This document shows, one piece after another, positions 1-12,194 of a stretch of DNA of 64,000 bases. The notes beneath the pieces were generated by a model. It was not told the origin of the DNA. It worked only from the letters and a program-made list of their open reading frames with translations, and ran no database searches. Position numbers and translations under genes: made by a program. This stretch comes from Mastigamoeba balamuthi. Its lineage: Eukaryota; Evosea; Mastigamoebida; Mastigamoebidae. Where the stretch lies: assembly GCA_902651635.1 (NCBI GenBank), contig CACRSC010000010.1, positions 455,542 through 519,541 of the forward strand, written 5' to 3'. Position 1 is the first letter of the stretch. Every line of letters begins with the position of its first letter.

Positions 1-3000
1 CCCCCCCCCCGCCACGCGACTACCAGAGCGCGATGGAGCGCTACGCGCCCGGGATGCCGCTCTGCCATGCGAGCCTCGAGGCGTACGTCGCGGGGAAGCT
101 CATCACGACGGCGGCGACGGCGGCGCTGGCCCTCTACGGGTGGCCCCTGACGCGCGAGGGCTTCCTGGACACGCTGTTCCGCGACGTGCGCAAGTTCAAG
201 CTGCACGGGCTGACCCTGGGCTCGTTCGGCGACGGCACCGGCAGCCCGTTCGCGCCGCAGACGGAGCAGAACTGGTGCAACCAGGGCAGCCACGAGGTCC
301 GCATGACGCGGCTGCTCTACGCGCCGTGGGCGTCGCGCGCGGTGCTGATCGACGCCAGGACGGGCTCGTACAAGTTCCAGGGCTGCGGGGCCGCCGGCAA
401 CAACTACACGGGCCGCGTGCTGCTGGGCGCCTCGTTCAGCTCCGCGCCCGCGGCCGCCCCCGTGGGCAACGTGAACTTCAGCGGCGGCGGCGACAACCTG
501 CTGCACGACGGCATCGCCGCGGCCTTTGCGTGGCACAACGGCGAGGAGAAGGTCCCGATGCTGCTCTCCACCGTCGTCGACAGCGCCGACGCCGCGGCGA
601 TGCTGGCGGACTTCCGCGGGCGCGGGGCCGTCGGCATCGTCGGCCTGCGCAGCAAGGAGGTCGACGCTGTGCTGCGCATCAAGGACAAGGTCTGGCCCAA
701 AGTGCCGCTTGCCGCCCCGCTCTCGGGCGCCATGGCTCTGCGCAGCCCCTTCAGGAAGTGAGGAATCTCTCTCTCTCTCCGTGCTGCCGTCGCTGGGCCT
801 CACACGCGCGGTGCGCCACGCCAGGGAGGTCATCAACCTGTTCCCGTCGGCGTTCCAGGAGATGAAGGCGGCGGTCGCGTACCTGTCGCGCGTCAAGCAC
901 TGCAGGAGGATCGTCGTCGCGTGGAACAACAGGTCCGACCACATCGGCAAGGACTACTTCGAGGGCGCGACCTTCATGGCCAAGCAGGTAACGCGCTGCG
1001 CCCACGTCGCTGCCGCCTGCCCGGTTGCTCAGCTGCTGCTCTCTGTGCTCCCCCGCCGGCGCAGTTCAAGGACGTCAGCCCGCCAGAGGCCTACCACTGG
1101 AGGAGCTCGCTGCAGGAGGTCGCGGTGGACTTCAGGGGCCGCTCCGTCGACGCGTTCATCGTCGTCGGCGACACGACGGCCTGCGCGCAGTTCTACTACT
1201 ACGCACGGAAGCTCTTCCCAGAGCAGCCCATCTTCGTGACCTCCGAGTCGAGCGAGGACCGCGCTAGCGCCATCCACGGGGGCCCTTCCCCGCCGTTCAA
1301 CAGCTCCGCGGACCCGCCGCCGGACGGGCCCCTCGGCAACAGGACGCGCGTCGTCGAGCTCTACCAGGTCCGCGGCGTGCCGAGCTGGGAGAGCTTCCCC
1401 GAGGACGACTCGCTGCGCACCGACTACACCAACTGGGTCGTCGACAGCAGCAGGGGCGTCGGCTCGTGGAAGGGCTTCCTCGTCGGCAAGTTCGTCTCGG
1501 CGGTGGTCTCGGCGCTGGTGCTCGACGGCCGGGCCGTGACGCCCGAGAGCTTCGTCGACGCCGTCTACGAGAAGAAGGTCTTCCAGCTGGGCAAGATCGT
1601 CGTCGGGCCCTTCGAGAAGGACTGCGTGCACTCGCGCTGCTGCAACCAAGGCCTGGACCGCGTATACGTCTTCAAGGCCGAGGGCCTGCGGCTCGTCCAG
1701 ACGGACTTCAACGCCGGGAACTGGTCCAAGTGCGGGGCCGAGTTCGACGTGGCCGCGGGCGGCCAGAGCCACACCGCCGTCATCGTCGCTGTCTCGGTCT
1801 GCTGCGGGTTCGTCGCCGGATGCCTGCTGCTCGGGGTCATCGTGTTCGTCTGGAGATCCGTGCGACCCGCTGATACCAGCCTCAGCCGAGGCCTGGCTCT
1901 CACCCGTCCTTTCAGAAGAGAGCGAACACCTTCCTTGTCATCAAGAGGAGCGAGATCGAGATTGGGAGCCTGATAGGCAAGGGCAGGCTGGGCGCTGTGT
2001 TCGTGGGCGACTGGCACGGCACGCCGGTGGCCGTGCGGGTCATCCGCAAGCAGACCATGAGCAGGGAGGACCTGCAGGTCATCCAGGACGAGATCGTGTT
2101 CCTGCACAAGTTCCACCACCCGAACCTCCTGATGTTCATGGGCTTCTGCGAGACCGAGGCCGAGTTTCTCATCGTCTCGGGTACTGACTGACGCACCTGC
2201 GCGCCCTCTTCCCTTACTCAGCTCGCGCGTTCAGAGTACATGAGCGGGGGCTCGCTGTCTGAGTTCCTCAAGACCAACAAGAGCTCGCTGAACGCCTTCA
2301 CAAAGGTCTCGATCGCCTTTGACGTTGTTAAGGGCATCGCGTACCTGCACTCGCAGAACCCCCCGGTCATCCACGGCAGCCTGACGTCGCACAGTCTCAT
2401 GGTACGGCCTGCGCAACTCAGCGGAGGCCCTCACGGCTTGTTCTGACGGCGCCCGAGCAGATCGACGCCAATGCGGTGACGAAGGTTACAGACTTCTGGT
2501 TCCTGAACAAGTGCAGGGGAGGCTCTGGCTCCGCGTCGAGGCAGCGCTCGGGTTGGATGCCCCCCGAGGTCGTCGCCGGCGAGCCCATCACGAGCGCCAC
2601 CGACGTCTTCGCGTTCGGCATTGTGCTGTGGGAGCTGTTCGAGCCCTCGGCCCTCAGCTCGTCGTCGTCGAACAGGTCCGCGGTCGATGAAATCGGCTCC
2701 TCCAGCTCCCTATCGTCGCGGCACTTCCCCGTCATCCACCCGTCGACGCCCAAGGAGGTCGTGGACCTCCTGAACCACTGCTGGCAGCTGCAGCCCGAGC
2801 GCCGGCCCTCCATCTTCCAGATCCTGCGAAACTGGCCCACCTCTTTCGCAGTGCGTTCCCCCTCTTGGTTCACTCGGATTCGTCGTTTCTCAGCCATGCG
2901 GTGTTTCAGGCGATCGGTGCGTTCGAGGTGCCGACGGACATGAGCATGAGCCCCCACACCGCGTCGATGCGGTCGCCGGGGAGACCGGGCTTCTTCTCGG

Positions 3001-3200
3001 GGATGCCCGGCGACGACGAAAAGACGATCGGGTCGCTGATGATGGCCACGTCGGACGACACGGTGATGGCGGTGCTGCCGCCGCCGAGCATGGGCAACGA
3101 CCACATGTGCATCGACATGGGCTCGGTGGAACTCAAGTACGCCCCGTCGCTCGGGGGCGTTGAGCTCAAGCAGCGCGAGTCGACCAAAGACCACCAATAG
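1..3200 (+). CDS. Receptor-like pseudokinase A, 5'-truncated by the window
   Basis: Exons seen: 1-757, 825-987, 1065-1859, 1916-2180, 2235-2401, 2461-2850, 2910-3200. All inner junctions are GT-AG and keep frame. The signal peptide and most of the first ectodomain module lie before the window. The extracellular part resembles type-1 periplasmic binding proteins (Peripla_BP_6/ANF-receptor fold) in two successive modules, each closing near a CNQG motif (about 280 and 1642). One membrane span follows (about 1780-1855), then a TKL-like kinase-homology domain. Its glycine loop GKGRLGAV is intact, but the ATP lysine is Arg (VAVRVI), HRD is HGS and DFG is DFW; PPE, DVFAFG and RRPS remain. It is therefore probably catalytically dead and works by binding or scaffolding. 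The tail ends ELKQRESTKDHQ; ELKQR is shared with the paralogue at 7117. Partial at the 5' side only. Confidence 0.85.
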
Positions 3201-3384
3201 CACAACGCAGAACACGCACGCACACACATGCATGACACCACCGGCACATAGGCAACGAACTCTTATAATACATCTTGCGTTTCACTTTTACGGACGTTGC
3301 TCCATCATCTGTTAATCGTATCGAAGACGTGTTTTCAGCACATGGGCCCCTTCACCCTGGTGTTTCCTCGTCGGGCTGCAGTGC

Positions 3385-4319
3385 ATGGCACGGCCCTCTG
3401 GTACAAGCAGCAATGCCCATGTTGTGCCCAACCCACCAACACGCCCGCTAGATTGGCAGCCGGAGCCCCAGCAGCTGTGGCCCAGCCCCCTGCAGGGCGA
3501 GGCCCTGGACGGTCTCGACGGCGCCCGCCTCTTCAGCGCCAACGGGGTGAATCTCTCCAAGACGTCGAGGTACGGGCACTACGTGGCCTCCGTGGGCGAC
3601 GTCGACGGTGACCGCCTGGGCGACATGGTCGTGGCGGCCTACGAGGCCAACAAGGCTTTCGTGTTCTTCGGCAGGCGCGGGACCTGGCCCAGCAGCACCG
3701 CCGACGCTGACGTCACCATCCGCGACTACGCCGATACGTGGGGGTCGCTGGGCTGGAAGACGTCCGCCGCGGGCGACGTCAACGGCGACGGCCTCGCGGA
3801 CTTAGTGATGGGCACGTACAACCGGGGCATCCGCGTGGTCTTCGGGCGGCCCAGGGCCCTCTGGCCCCACCTGATCGACGTCGGAGACTCGGCCGCCGGC
3901 AACAAGATCAGCGTCGTCAGCCTCTGCCCCACCTGCAGCTGGTGCCAGGAGGTCGCCCGCGCAGGCGAAGTCAACGGCGACGCCTACGACGACATTGTGG
4001 TCGGCGGCACGTTAGTGCACAGCAGGCTAACGTCATCTGGGACCACGCGGACCCCTGGCCCGAGCACCTTGTGCGCCTCCATTCGTCTTTTTGCGCACTC
4101 GACGCTCACGCACGCGCACACACACGTCAGGAGGCGAGCAGCAACGCGTCGTTGGCCATCACGGACTCGACGCCGAGGGGAAAGAAGTTTGGGGCCATCG
4201 TGGGCGGCGGCGATGTGGACGAGGACAGCGTCGACGACTTCGTGGTGACGTCCAACGGCTGCAACGCTACGCTCTTCCTGGGACGTCCTCAAGTGGGCGA
4301 GACACCCGGAGGGGCATAA
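3385..4319 (+). CDS. FG-GAP (integrin-alpha-like) repeat protein, possibly incomplete
   Basis: Proposed exons 3385-4014 and 4131-4319 (phase 0, about 272 aa). The protein carries FG-GAP repeats with calcium-binding loops: GDVDGDRLGDMVV, GDVNGDGLADLVM, GEVNGDAYDDIVV and GGDVDEDSVDDFVV. These build beta-propellers in integrin alpha chains and in many secreted bacterial and protist proteins. Four repeats are fewer than a full seven-blade propeller. The first 60 residues show no clear signal peptide and no transmembrane segment is seen, so the gene may be a fragment or may have an undetected upstream exon in 3201-3384. It lies on the same strand as the two receptor genes and between them. Function is unknown; surface adhesion is an inference from the family. 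Confidence 0.6.
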
Positions 4320-4641
4320 TAGTACTGTGGACGACGATGGCCGCTCTCGCCGTGGACCATCGCCCTGTTGTGCGGTGGGCTGTTGGTGGCCTGACGCACG
4401 GGGCTTCTGCACAGGAACATGGAAGAGACTGCCAGTCTCGTTCCACGTAGTCCCTCGCTGAACGGTCGGTACAGCCGCATCCACACTCGTGAGGCCAGAG
4501 AGAAGTCCCGCTCAATACGAACAATTGGTGATCGCCATTGGATTCCTTGCAAAGGCAGATGCACTTGTATTGTTGTTCTATTTGCACTGGAGGATGAGGA
4601 CAACCAACCTACATCGAGGAGTTTGCACTTCCCCTCCCCGC
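4320..4641. other. Intergenic, between convergent 3' ends
   Basis: Shared 3' region of the FG-GAP gene (+) and the GH16 gene (-). I see no coding signal, repeat or RNA gene in it. Confidence 0.6.
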
Positions 4642-5742
4642 TCAGGCCTTGTTCACAAAAATCTTGATGGAAGAGATGTCCCAGTAGGCCTCGCTGAATG
4701 CAGAGGGGTTGTTCTTGACGTACTCGTTGCACGAGTGCCAGCGGGAGTTCTCCGCCGGACACTGCTGAGCAAACACAGACCCCGCCCAATCGCCACAGAA
4801 CGTGAGGTTGATGATGATGCGGTGGTCGTGGAAGAAGTTGCTGGGGCACTTGGACCCCAGGGCGAACTTGGCGAAGGGCTTCCCCCACGCCGAGGGGTTC
4901 GGATTGTTCGACGTGAGGTCGCTGGGGACTTTTCCGTGTGGCCAGTACCACACGGCGATCTGCTGGGTCGTCCACAGCGTGGCCCACACACCGCCACCGC
5001 GCTGGTTGAGTGCCGCGCCGTACGTGTTTGGTGGGTTCACGATGCCGCAGCCCTGATTGCTGTACTGATCCGGGGCGCCGATCCAGCAGTTGTCAGCGGG
5101 GTTCCCCTGCGAGCCGGTGGACCAGTGGCCCTGGAAGGCGCTGGTGGGCTGCCCTGCCTGGTCACACCCCTGCTTGGTGTGCAGCGTAACCATGTTCGTC
5201 GTCGCCTTGTGCACGTTCTCGATGATGTCGATCTCTCCTCCGTTGGGCCAGTTCGGTCCACACTACGTACGGACAGAGCGAATTGCTCAGTCACAGGCAG
5301 AATTGAGCATTTACGTACCATCCAGTAGGCAGGCCACGTGCCACAGCCCGTGGGCATGTGGTTGAGGTCGAGCACGAATAGGCCCGTCGTGAAGGTCTTC
5401 TTGGACTCGAGGCGCACCGACGCACGGCCGCTCCCAGACGAGATGGTCGACGCGTCGGCCCTGATGATCGAGCGGTCCCCGTTGTTGCTGATCAGCTTCC
5501 ACGACGTGGCCTCCTGCCGACTCGTGTAGTACACGTAGCCGTGCGTTGGGTCCGGCCCGTTGGCGAAGCTGTGTGCCGGCTGTGTGAGTTCTCTCTCTGG
5601 GAAGATGTCGGCCATTTGTTCTCTAAACGCACTTGAACTTGTCCCAGAAGGAGGGGCCTTTCCACGTCTCCGAGAGAACGTAGCGCGCACTCGCAGCAGC
5701 GGCAGCAGAAAGGACCAGGGCGCACAGAGTGGCGGTCCTCAT
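4642..5742 (-). CDS. Secreted GH16 family endo-beta-1,3(4)-glucanase
   Basis: Three exons on the minus strand: 5742-5633, 5568-5319 and 5262-4642 (326 aa), with GT-AG introns of 64 and 56 nt. The start at 5742 gives a clear signal peptide (MRTATLCALVLSAAAAASA). The family pattern then runs WKGPSFWDKFN, DPTHGYVYYTS, GLFVLDLNHMPTGCGTWPAYW, and the GH16 catalytic signature GEIDIIE at residues 129-135. Glu130 should be the nucleophile and Glu135 the acid/base. The overall pattern is that of fungal-type laminarinase-like GH16 enzymes. It should act outside the cell on mixed-linkage or beta-1,3-glucans of fungal, algal or plant walls. It points away from receptor gene B, with which it shares a long upstream region. 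Confidence 0.9.
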
Positions 5743-7116
5743 TCCGGAAGAAACGGTGGCGAGAGGTGGTGTTGTCTGTGTAAGCAGTTGTAAAATGTGT
5801 GGTGTACAACGGCCAACCGCCCTCGGATATTCTGCGGCAGTTGACGTAGGTGCGTAATTGCATGTGCCGAATCAGCCGTTGGGATTTCCCCGCATGTGCG
5901 TTGTCGCCCCCTTCGATCTCGCCGCCTCGGAGACGGACCGCCTTGCCAACAGTTGTCGCACCTCTGGAGCCCTCGATACGCAGCGCTCTAACACAACGCA
6001 TTCCGTCTGCCCCGCGACGAAGCCTCTTGGCACGCAATACCGGGAAATCTGACGAAGGCGCGAGTTGCCTGTCCAACCACAATCAGGAGTGCCCGCGTCT
6101 TATCGCCGAGGTAATACAATACGCAATTGCCTCACACAGGCAAGGCATTCTCCACCGCGACGTTTGTCCGCCTCGTTGTCACACTCAACTTCATCTCAGA
6201 CCCCACTTGGTTTTTTCCCACCTGGTCCTCCATCCCCAGTATTGACAGTTGTACATATGGCACGTGTTGGTCTCTCAATGCGGAAGAGAACCTGTGCTGG
6301 TTCCGCCGGGAGACAGCGGGTCCCGCACTGCGAGAAGACTCGTCATCGGCGTTGGCTATTGGCACAGGGGAAATGCAGTATGGTAGACAATAATCCAAAA
6401 ACAGAATGGAAAAGGCACTGCAAAGCGGGTTTCGATTCGCGAGACGTGGGGGAGCGCACGAGCCGCGTGCTGATGCGTGACTGAGAAGAGTCACCAGAGC
6501 CGCCAGAACGCAGTCCAGGCGTTTGGCTCGCGGGATTGGCGTGCGTGTGCACCGTGGCCATCGATCTCTCTCTTGCCGCCGAACACAGAGAGCAGTGCCA
6601 GCTTCCGTGGCTTTGAGGGGCCGAGGTTGAAAGGTAGTCGTATGCTACAGCCGAATACTGGACACCAGCCTAGCCCTTGTTCCTGCATTTCGCCAGCGGT
6701 TTGGCCGCTTCAGTGCGTTCGCACACGGATTTTGCGCCCTCCCAGCGCGTTTCTTCCCCCGGCTGGGGCGAGGCGCGGTGTGGGTGGATGTCGCGTTCAT
6801 CTCGCACTGGAAGCGGATCACGTCAACCGCCTTTTTCCTGTTTTCCATCTTCGCACGAAAACCAGACGAGCACCGCTGGAGACAAGGCATGGCGCCCGCC
6901 GTGAGCAGCACCCTCAGTGGCGCGAGCGGGCCCGCGCTGCCTCGGGAGGGGGTTCCAGCCCGTGGGGACCGCTTTCCCCCCATGCAGTGAACGGAACAAC
7001 GGAACAAAACCCCCACCGAAAAACGCAGAAAACGGGACATCGCGTCATCGGTGCCCCCACTTTTCGGTGCCTGTCGCTCCGCAGAACACCCCGCCCCCGC
7101 CCCCAGCGCCCCACCC
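5743..7116. other. Long divergent upstream region
   Basis: 1.37 kb between the GH16 start (minus) and receptor gene B (plus). It is less GC-rich than the genes. Short open frames occur but show no family similarity or splice logic. It presumably holds both promoters; I recognise no defined element. Confidence 0.5.
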
Positions 7117-10100
7117 ATGCCCGCCGCCCGTGCACAGCCCGGCACCCTCGCGCTGGCGCTGCGACTGGCGGTGCTCGCGCTGCGGCTGGTGCAGTGCGCC
7201 AGCTGCTGCCCCGCTGTCGAGGCGACTGAGGCGAACCCGCACTTGCACTTCGGCCACATCGCCAACCCCAACAGCGACAGGGCGCTGGCGGCACGTGCTG
7301 GTCTCGAGGCGGCCTTCGCGTCCGCCAGCGCTGTGTCGGCCCTGAAGCTGCACGTCGTTCCGCAGGCGGGGACGCCGTCGAGCGTCGTGGGCGGCCTCTG
7401 CCCCAGGGACGCGGGCAGGAACGGCACAGCGCTGTTCGGGCTCGCTGCCAACAGCCCCAACATCCTCGCCGACGAGGACAAGAGGACGGTGGACAAGCTG
7501 CGAGCGGCCGTCGATGTGCTGGGCGTGCCGATCCCGTTCATCGGCGGCATGTCGAGCAGCGTGCTGGCCCGCCAGCGCGCCAACATCTTCACCGACGTCG
7601 GCAGGGCCGGCGTCGCGTTCTCGAGGGTCGGCACCGAGGACGAGCTCAGCGCCGTCGTGCAGTACCTCAGCTCCGACTCCTCGGTCCTCGCCAGCACCGC
7701 GGCCGTCGTCTACGGCCCGTCGGCCTTCACGCAAACGTGCCTGAATTTCCTGAATCGCTCCCTGGCAGACATCCGAGCCCCGCTGGTCGCCACGCGCAAC
7801 ATGTCCAACGCCAGCGACCTGGGCGAGGCAATGGACGCCGTCCAGAGGGCGGGACCCAGGGCCGTAGTGCTGCTGGTGCCCGCGGACCTCGCGGTGGCCG
7901 TCGTGCGGTCGTCGGTCCAGCGGCAGATGCACGGGGTCAAGTTCGTGGCCATGGGGTGGGTCTCCGCGGAGGACATGAACAAGACGCTCACCAGAGCCGA
8001 GTACGAGGAGCTGGACCGCCTGGGCTCCGGGCTGTTCTTCAGCCAGGTCGTCCCGAACCCCTTTGGCCACGGGAGTTCCTACGAGATGCTCATAAGGTGG
8101 GGAACCCGAACTGTCTGCTCCGGTGTCTCAATTGCGGGGCAAGGGAGTACAAGAAGGCGATGAAAACGTTCAGGGACGGCACCCCGATGTCGCACGCGTC
8201 GCTCGAGGGCTTCATCGCAGGGCGGTTCATCGCGATGGTCGCTGCGCGGGCGCTGGAGAACCACGGGTGGCCCCTGACCCGCGCCACGTTCCTCGACACG
8301 ATCTTCCGCGAGGTGCGCACGTTCCGCGTGCTCGGGCTGGCCCTCGGGCCCTACGGCGACGGCGTCGGCGCCAAGAACGCACCACAGATCGCCGACGACT
8401 GGTGCAACCAGGGCAGCCACGAGGTGTTCATGACGCACCTGGGGCTCGACCGCACCCGCACGTTCGCCAGCCTGCACGACGACCGCACGAGCTCGTTCAA
8501 GTTCCGCGGCTGCGGGGCCTCTGGCGCGAACTACACGGGGCAGCGCAGGCTGCTGTTCGGGTCTTCGTTCTCGTCCGCTGTTCGGCCCGCGGGAAACAGC
8601 GACGACGACGGCCTCGCCCCCCTCGTTGGCGAGGGCGACGCGCTGCTCCAGAAGGGCCTCATCACGGCGTTCTACTCGCACAGCAGCAGCAGCAGGAGGC
8701 CGATGCTGCTGAGCACTGTCATCGACAGCGCAAACATCAGCTCGGCCGCCGAGACTCTCCGGGGCAAGTCCGCACTGGGGCTCGTCGGGCTGCGCAGCCG
8801 CGATGTGGGGGACGTCGTGGATCGGAAGCTGTGGACTTCACTCCCGATTGTGGCGCCGTTCTCAGGGGCTTGGGAGCTTCGCTACCCGTTCAAGAAGTGC
8901 TGCTACCCCTCGCCCCTCTGGTTGTCGCTCGCTGTCTCGTGCTGACTGGGACCTCTTCAGGGAGGTCATCAATCTGTTTCCCAGCTCGTACCAGGAGATG
9001 TACGGCGCGACAAGGTACCTCGTGGAGCTGCTGAACAGGACGACGATCGCGGTGTTGTGGGATGAGGAGAACTCCATTGGCGCTGATTATTTCAAGGGAA
9101 TGGTGGCAGTAACGAACCAGAGGACTAAGGCCAGGGCAGTGCGCTCATTTCGCGGGGTGGATGGCATTACAACTGAGCCCATCGCAGGGGTGGAACAGAA
9201 CGTTTGTCGCGGTCCAGATCACATACGCTCGGCGGGACGGCAACATGAGTGTCTTCCTTCGGAGGGAGCTCGCCAAGCACCGACCTGTTCCAGATAGCTT
9301 CATTGTGGTGGGAGACACCACGACCTGCGCACATTGGTACTGTGAGATCCGGAAGCAGCTAGGCGATGCAGTGCCCATTTTTGTGACGTCCGAGTCAGCA
9401 GAGGACCGCATGTCCCACATTCTGCTCCCGTTCCACGGGAACAACGGGGCCAACCAGACAGTCTCGGTAGTCAACCTGTACCAGGTCACTGGCAGCCCCA
9501 GCTACCTCTCACTGCCCGAGAAGGACCAGCTGAGGGAGGAGTACCTCGACTGGATGACAGAGCCCAACCGCGCCGAGGGCACGTTCAGGGCTTTCCTGGT
9601 CGGCAAGTTCGTCTCGATGGTCGTCTCCAGCATCGAGAAGGCCAAGAACCCCTCCGCAGACGTGACCCCCAAGGACTTCGTGGACGCTGTCTACGACAGG
9701 AGGGGGTTCCAGATCGGAAGTGTCCTCGTGGGCCCGTTCACCGCCCAGTGCCCCAGGGGGCAGCGCTGCTGCAACCAGGGCATGGACGAGGTTTTTATCT
9801 ACAAGGCCGAGGCCGACCGCCTTGTGAACGTGGCAAAGTGGTCTGCGGGCAAGTGCGGAGACTGGTTCCTGGGCGACGAGGACCCGGGAGGCAGCAACAG
9901 CTTCCCCACGGTCGCTGTCGTAGTCTCTGTGGTCTGCGCATTCCTCTTTGGTTGTCTCCTACTCGCCGCCATTGTAATTCGGAGATCTGTGAGCTGCTCT
10001 CTGTCCCCTGTTGGTCCCTACTTCCTGCTCTCCTCACAGCGGGTCTGCCAGAGGTCGACGGACTTCCTCAACATCAAGAGCAGCGAGGTGGAGATCGGCA

Positions 10101-11325
10101 GCTTCGTGGGCAAGGGCCGCTTCGGCGCTGTGCACGCGGGCGACTGGCACGGGACCCCGGTGGCCGTGCGGATCATTCAGAAGATGAGCATGTGCAAAGA
10201 GGAGCTGCAGATCATCAAGGACGAGATCGTACTGCTGCACAAGCTGCGCCACCCGAACCTCCTTATGCTCCTGGGCTTCTGCGAGACCAAGACGGACCTG
10301 CTCATCATCGAGGGTTCGGCACAGCCTAACTGGCACGCGTCTCACACGTGGCGAGAGCAGAGTTCATGAGCGGGGGCTCTCTGGAGGACTACCTCAAGTA
10401 CAACAGGGACTGCGTCGACACATTCGCGCGCATCTCGATCGCGTTCGACGTGGTCAAGGGCGTGGCCTACCTCCACTCGCTCAAGCCGCCTGTCGTTCAC
10501 GGGAACCTCTCGTCGCGCACTCTCCTGGTACCCCGTGCACCGTGGTCCTCCGCGGCTGACTGCTACGTGCGCAGATCGACGCCAACAGAGTGACCAAGGT
10601 CGCCGACTTCTGGCTGTCCAAGAAGTGCAAGACGACGGGGTCGACGCCCAGGAGGCACGCGAGCTGGCAGCCACCAGAGATCACAGCTGGGCAAGCGGCG
10701 ACGAGCGCCACCGACGTGTTTTCCTTCGGGGTAGTGCTGTGGGAGCTGTTCGAGCCGGCGACCAGAGACCAGATGGGGTCTCCACTGCACTCGAACCAGT
10801 CCCTCTCGGACACGGCCTCGAGCCACTCGCAGATCTTCCCGGACATACACCCGTCCACCCCCAGGGAGGTCATCGACCTCCTGCTGCGGTGCTGGCAGGT
10901 GCTGCCCGAGCGCAGGCCCTCGATCTTCCAGATCCTCCGAAATTGGCCCTCCACTTTTGCAGTTACGCCTCGCTGTTCAATTGATCCTCGCGGTCAGACC
11001 CTAACAGTGTCTGACGCGGTCTCCGCAGTCTGTCGGGGCGTTCGAGGTGCCGACGGACATGAGCTGCTGCTCCCCCAACAGGATGACGCCGATGCTGGCG
11101 CCGCTGCCCGGCCCCGAGGCTACGCTGTTCCCGACGCTGCCGTCGGACCTGCTGCCCCTCAGCGGCCTCGGGGGCGACGAGCTGGCTGCGGTGGAGCCCG
11201 GCGCCGTGGTGCACATCTGCGTGGACGACGAGATCCGCTGCCCGAGGCCTGTGCCCTCGGTCGGGTCCCCGGCCGTCATCGGGATCGAGCTCAAGCAGAG
11301 GGACACGCCCACGGACAATCTCTGA
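7117..11325 (+). CDS. Receptor-like pseudokinase B, complete
   Basis: Eight exons: 7117-8096, 8144-8896, 8961-9108, 9188-9988, 10040-10313, 10361-10527, 10575-10961, 11029-11325 (1268 aa). Start 7117 was chosen over 7051 because it places a hydrophobic signal peptide at residues 1-37. Two PBP1/Peripla_BP_6-like modules follow, ending at WCNQGSHEV (about 413) and CCNQGMDEV (about 821). One span lies at about 869-891. The kinase-homology domain is about 905-1170. Its glycine loop is GKGRFGAV, but the lysine is Arg (VAVRII), the catalytic loop is HGNLSSRTLL and DFG is DFW. The HGxLxS form recalls the kinase-homology domain of receptor guanylyl cyclases, which also carry a PBP1-type ectodomain; no cyclase domain follows here. 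Later intron positions match gene A exactly, so the pair arose by tandem duplication. The tail contains ELKQRD. Confidence 0.92.
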
Positions 11326-12194
11326 GAGTGCTTGACATTTCCGGCCTATAATTAGTGGCCCGCTCAGCCGTCACGTCCAAGGCCCAGAGCGCCGCGTGGC
11401 AGTGCGGCAACGCGAGCGGGAGGAGGGGGGAACAACGTGGGAATCTGCCTCGGTGGGACGTCAGAGTGCGGGGTATTCGTATCTGCTGCACCTTACGTGA
11501 GATATGCGGCAATTCCTGGGTGGCGAATTCAGGGGGCGAATTGCTTTTGAATTCCCTGTGAGCCCCCGCGTCGTGCGTCCGTCTTCTGCCCTGCTGCCGG
11601 CCGTCGCCCGTCGTCGGCCGGGGGTGGCGGTGGCTCCGCTGCGCAGGGCACCCCCTCCTGCTGGGGGGGCCGAGAGGGCAGAAGGGCACGCGGTGCATTT
11701 CAAGGGAGGCGGGCATTGCGCTGCGTTCTGCGCTTTCGTCAGTCGAAAAGCCCATCTTGGGGCGCTTTGCCGCGGGGCCCTCGCTGGAGGGAGGGGGTGG
11801 CCTCCCGCTCGCGGCCGGGCTGGTCCCCCGTCGGGCCCGCCGTGCCGTGTGCGCGCGCCGGGGCGGAGGGGGGCCCGACAGCGCGTGGGAGGCGGAGAGG
11901 GCGGGGGGCATAAGGGGCACAAGGGAGAGAGGGGCAGGGGGGCCTATGTGGTGATTTTTCCCTGCTGGTGTTTTCTCAAGGGGGGGGCTCCTTGTCGGAG
12001 GGTTTTCAAAATGTGAGAGAATGTGTGGAGCCATTTGCCCCGGGGGTCTTAAGACCCCACCCCCCGATTTCTTCTAACCAAGCAGCACCCCCGGCGGCAC
12101 ACACACCCTCAACCGGGGCCCCTCGTGTCACACCACACCGGCCCTTTTTCCTGCACGCGTCTGCACCTCGCCCGCCACGCGCACACCCGCACAC
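11326..12194. other. GC-rich intergenic region upstream of the CHD gene
   Basis: 869 bp. Very GC-rich in 11560-11930, with C/G homopolymer runs and no convincing coding frame. A GAGATATGCGG stretch near 11500 resembles motifs found in other promoters of the window. Confidence 0.5.

Noticed and set aside
1-10. Poly-C at the window start as a motif
   Set aside because: Too short and at the edge; may be intron sequence of receptor gene A, and its splice acceptor cannot be judged.
6425-6445. GGTTTCGATTCGC, T-loop-like
   Set aside because: No matching stem or cloverleaf around it.
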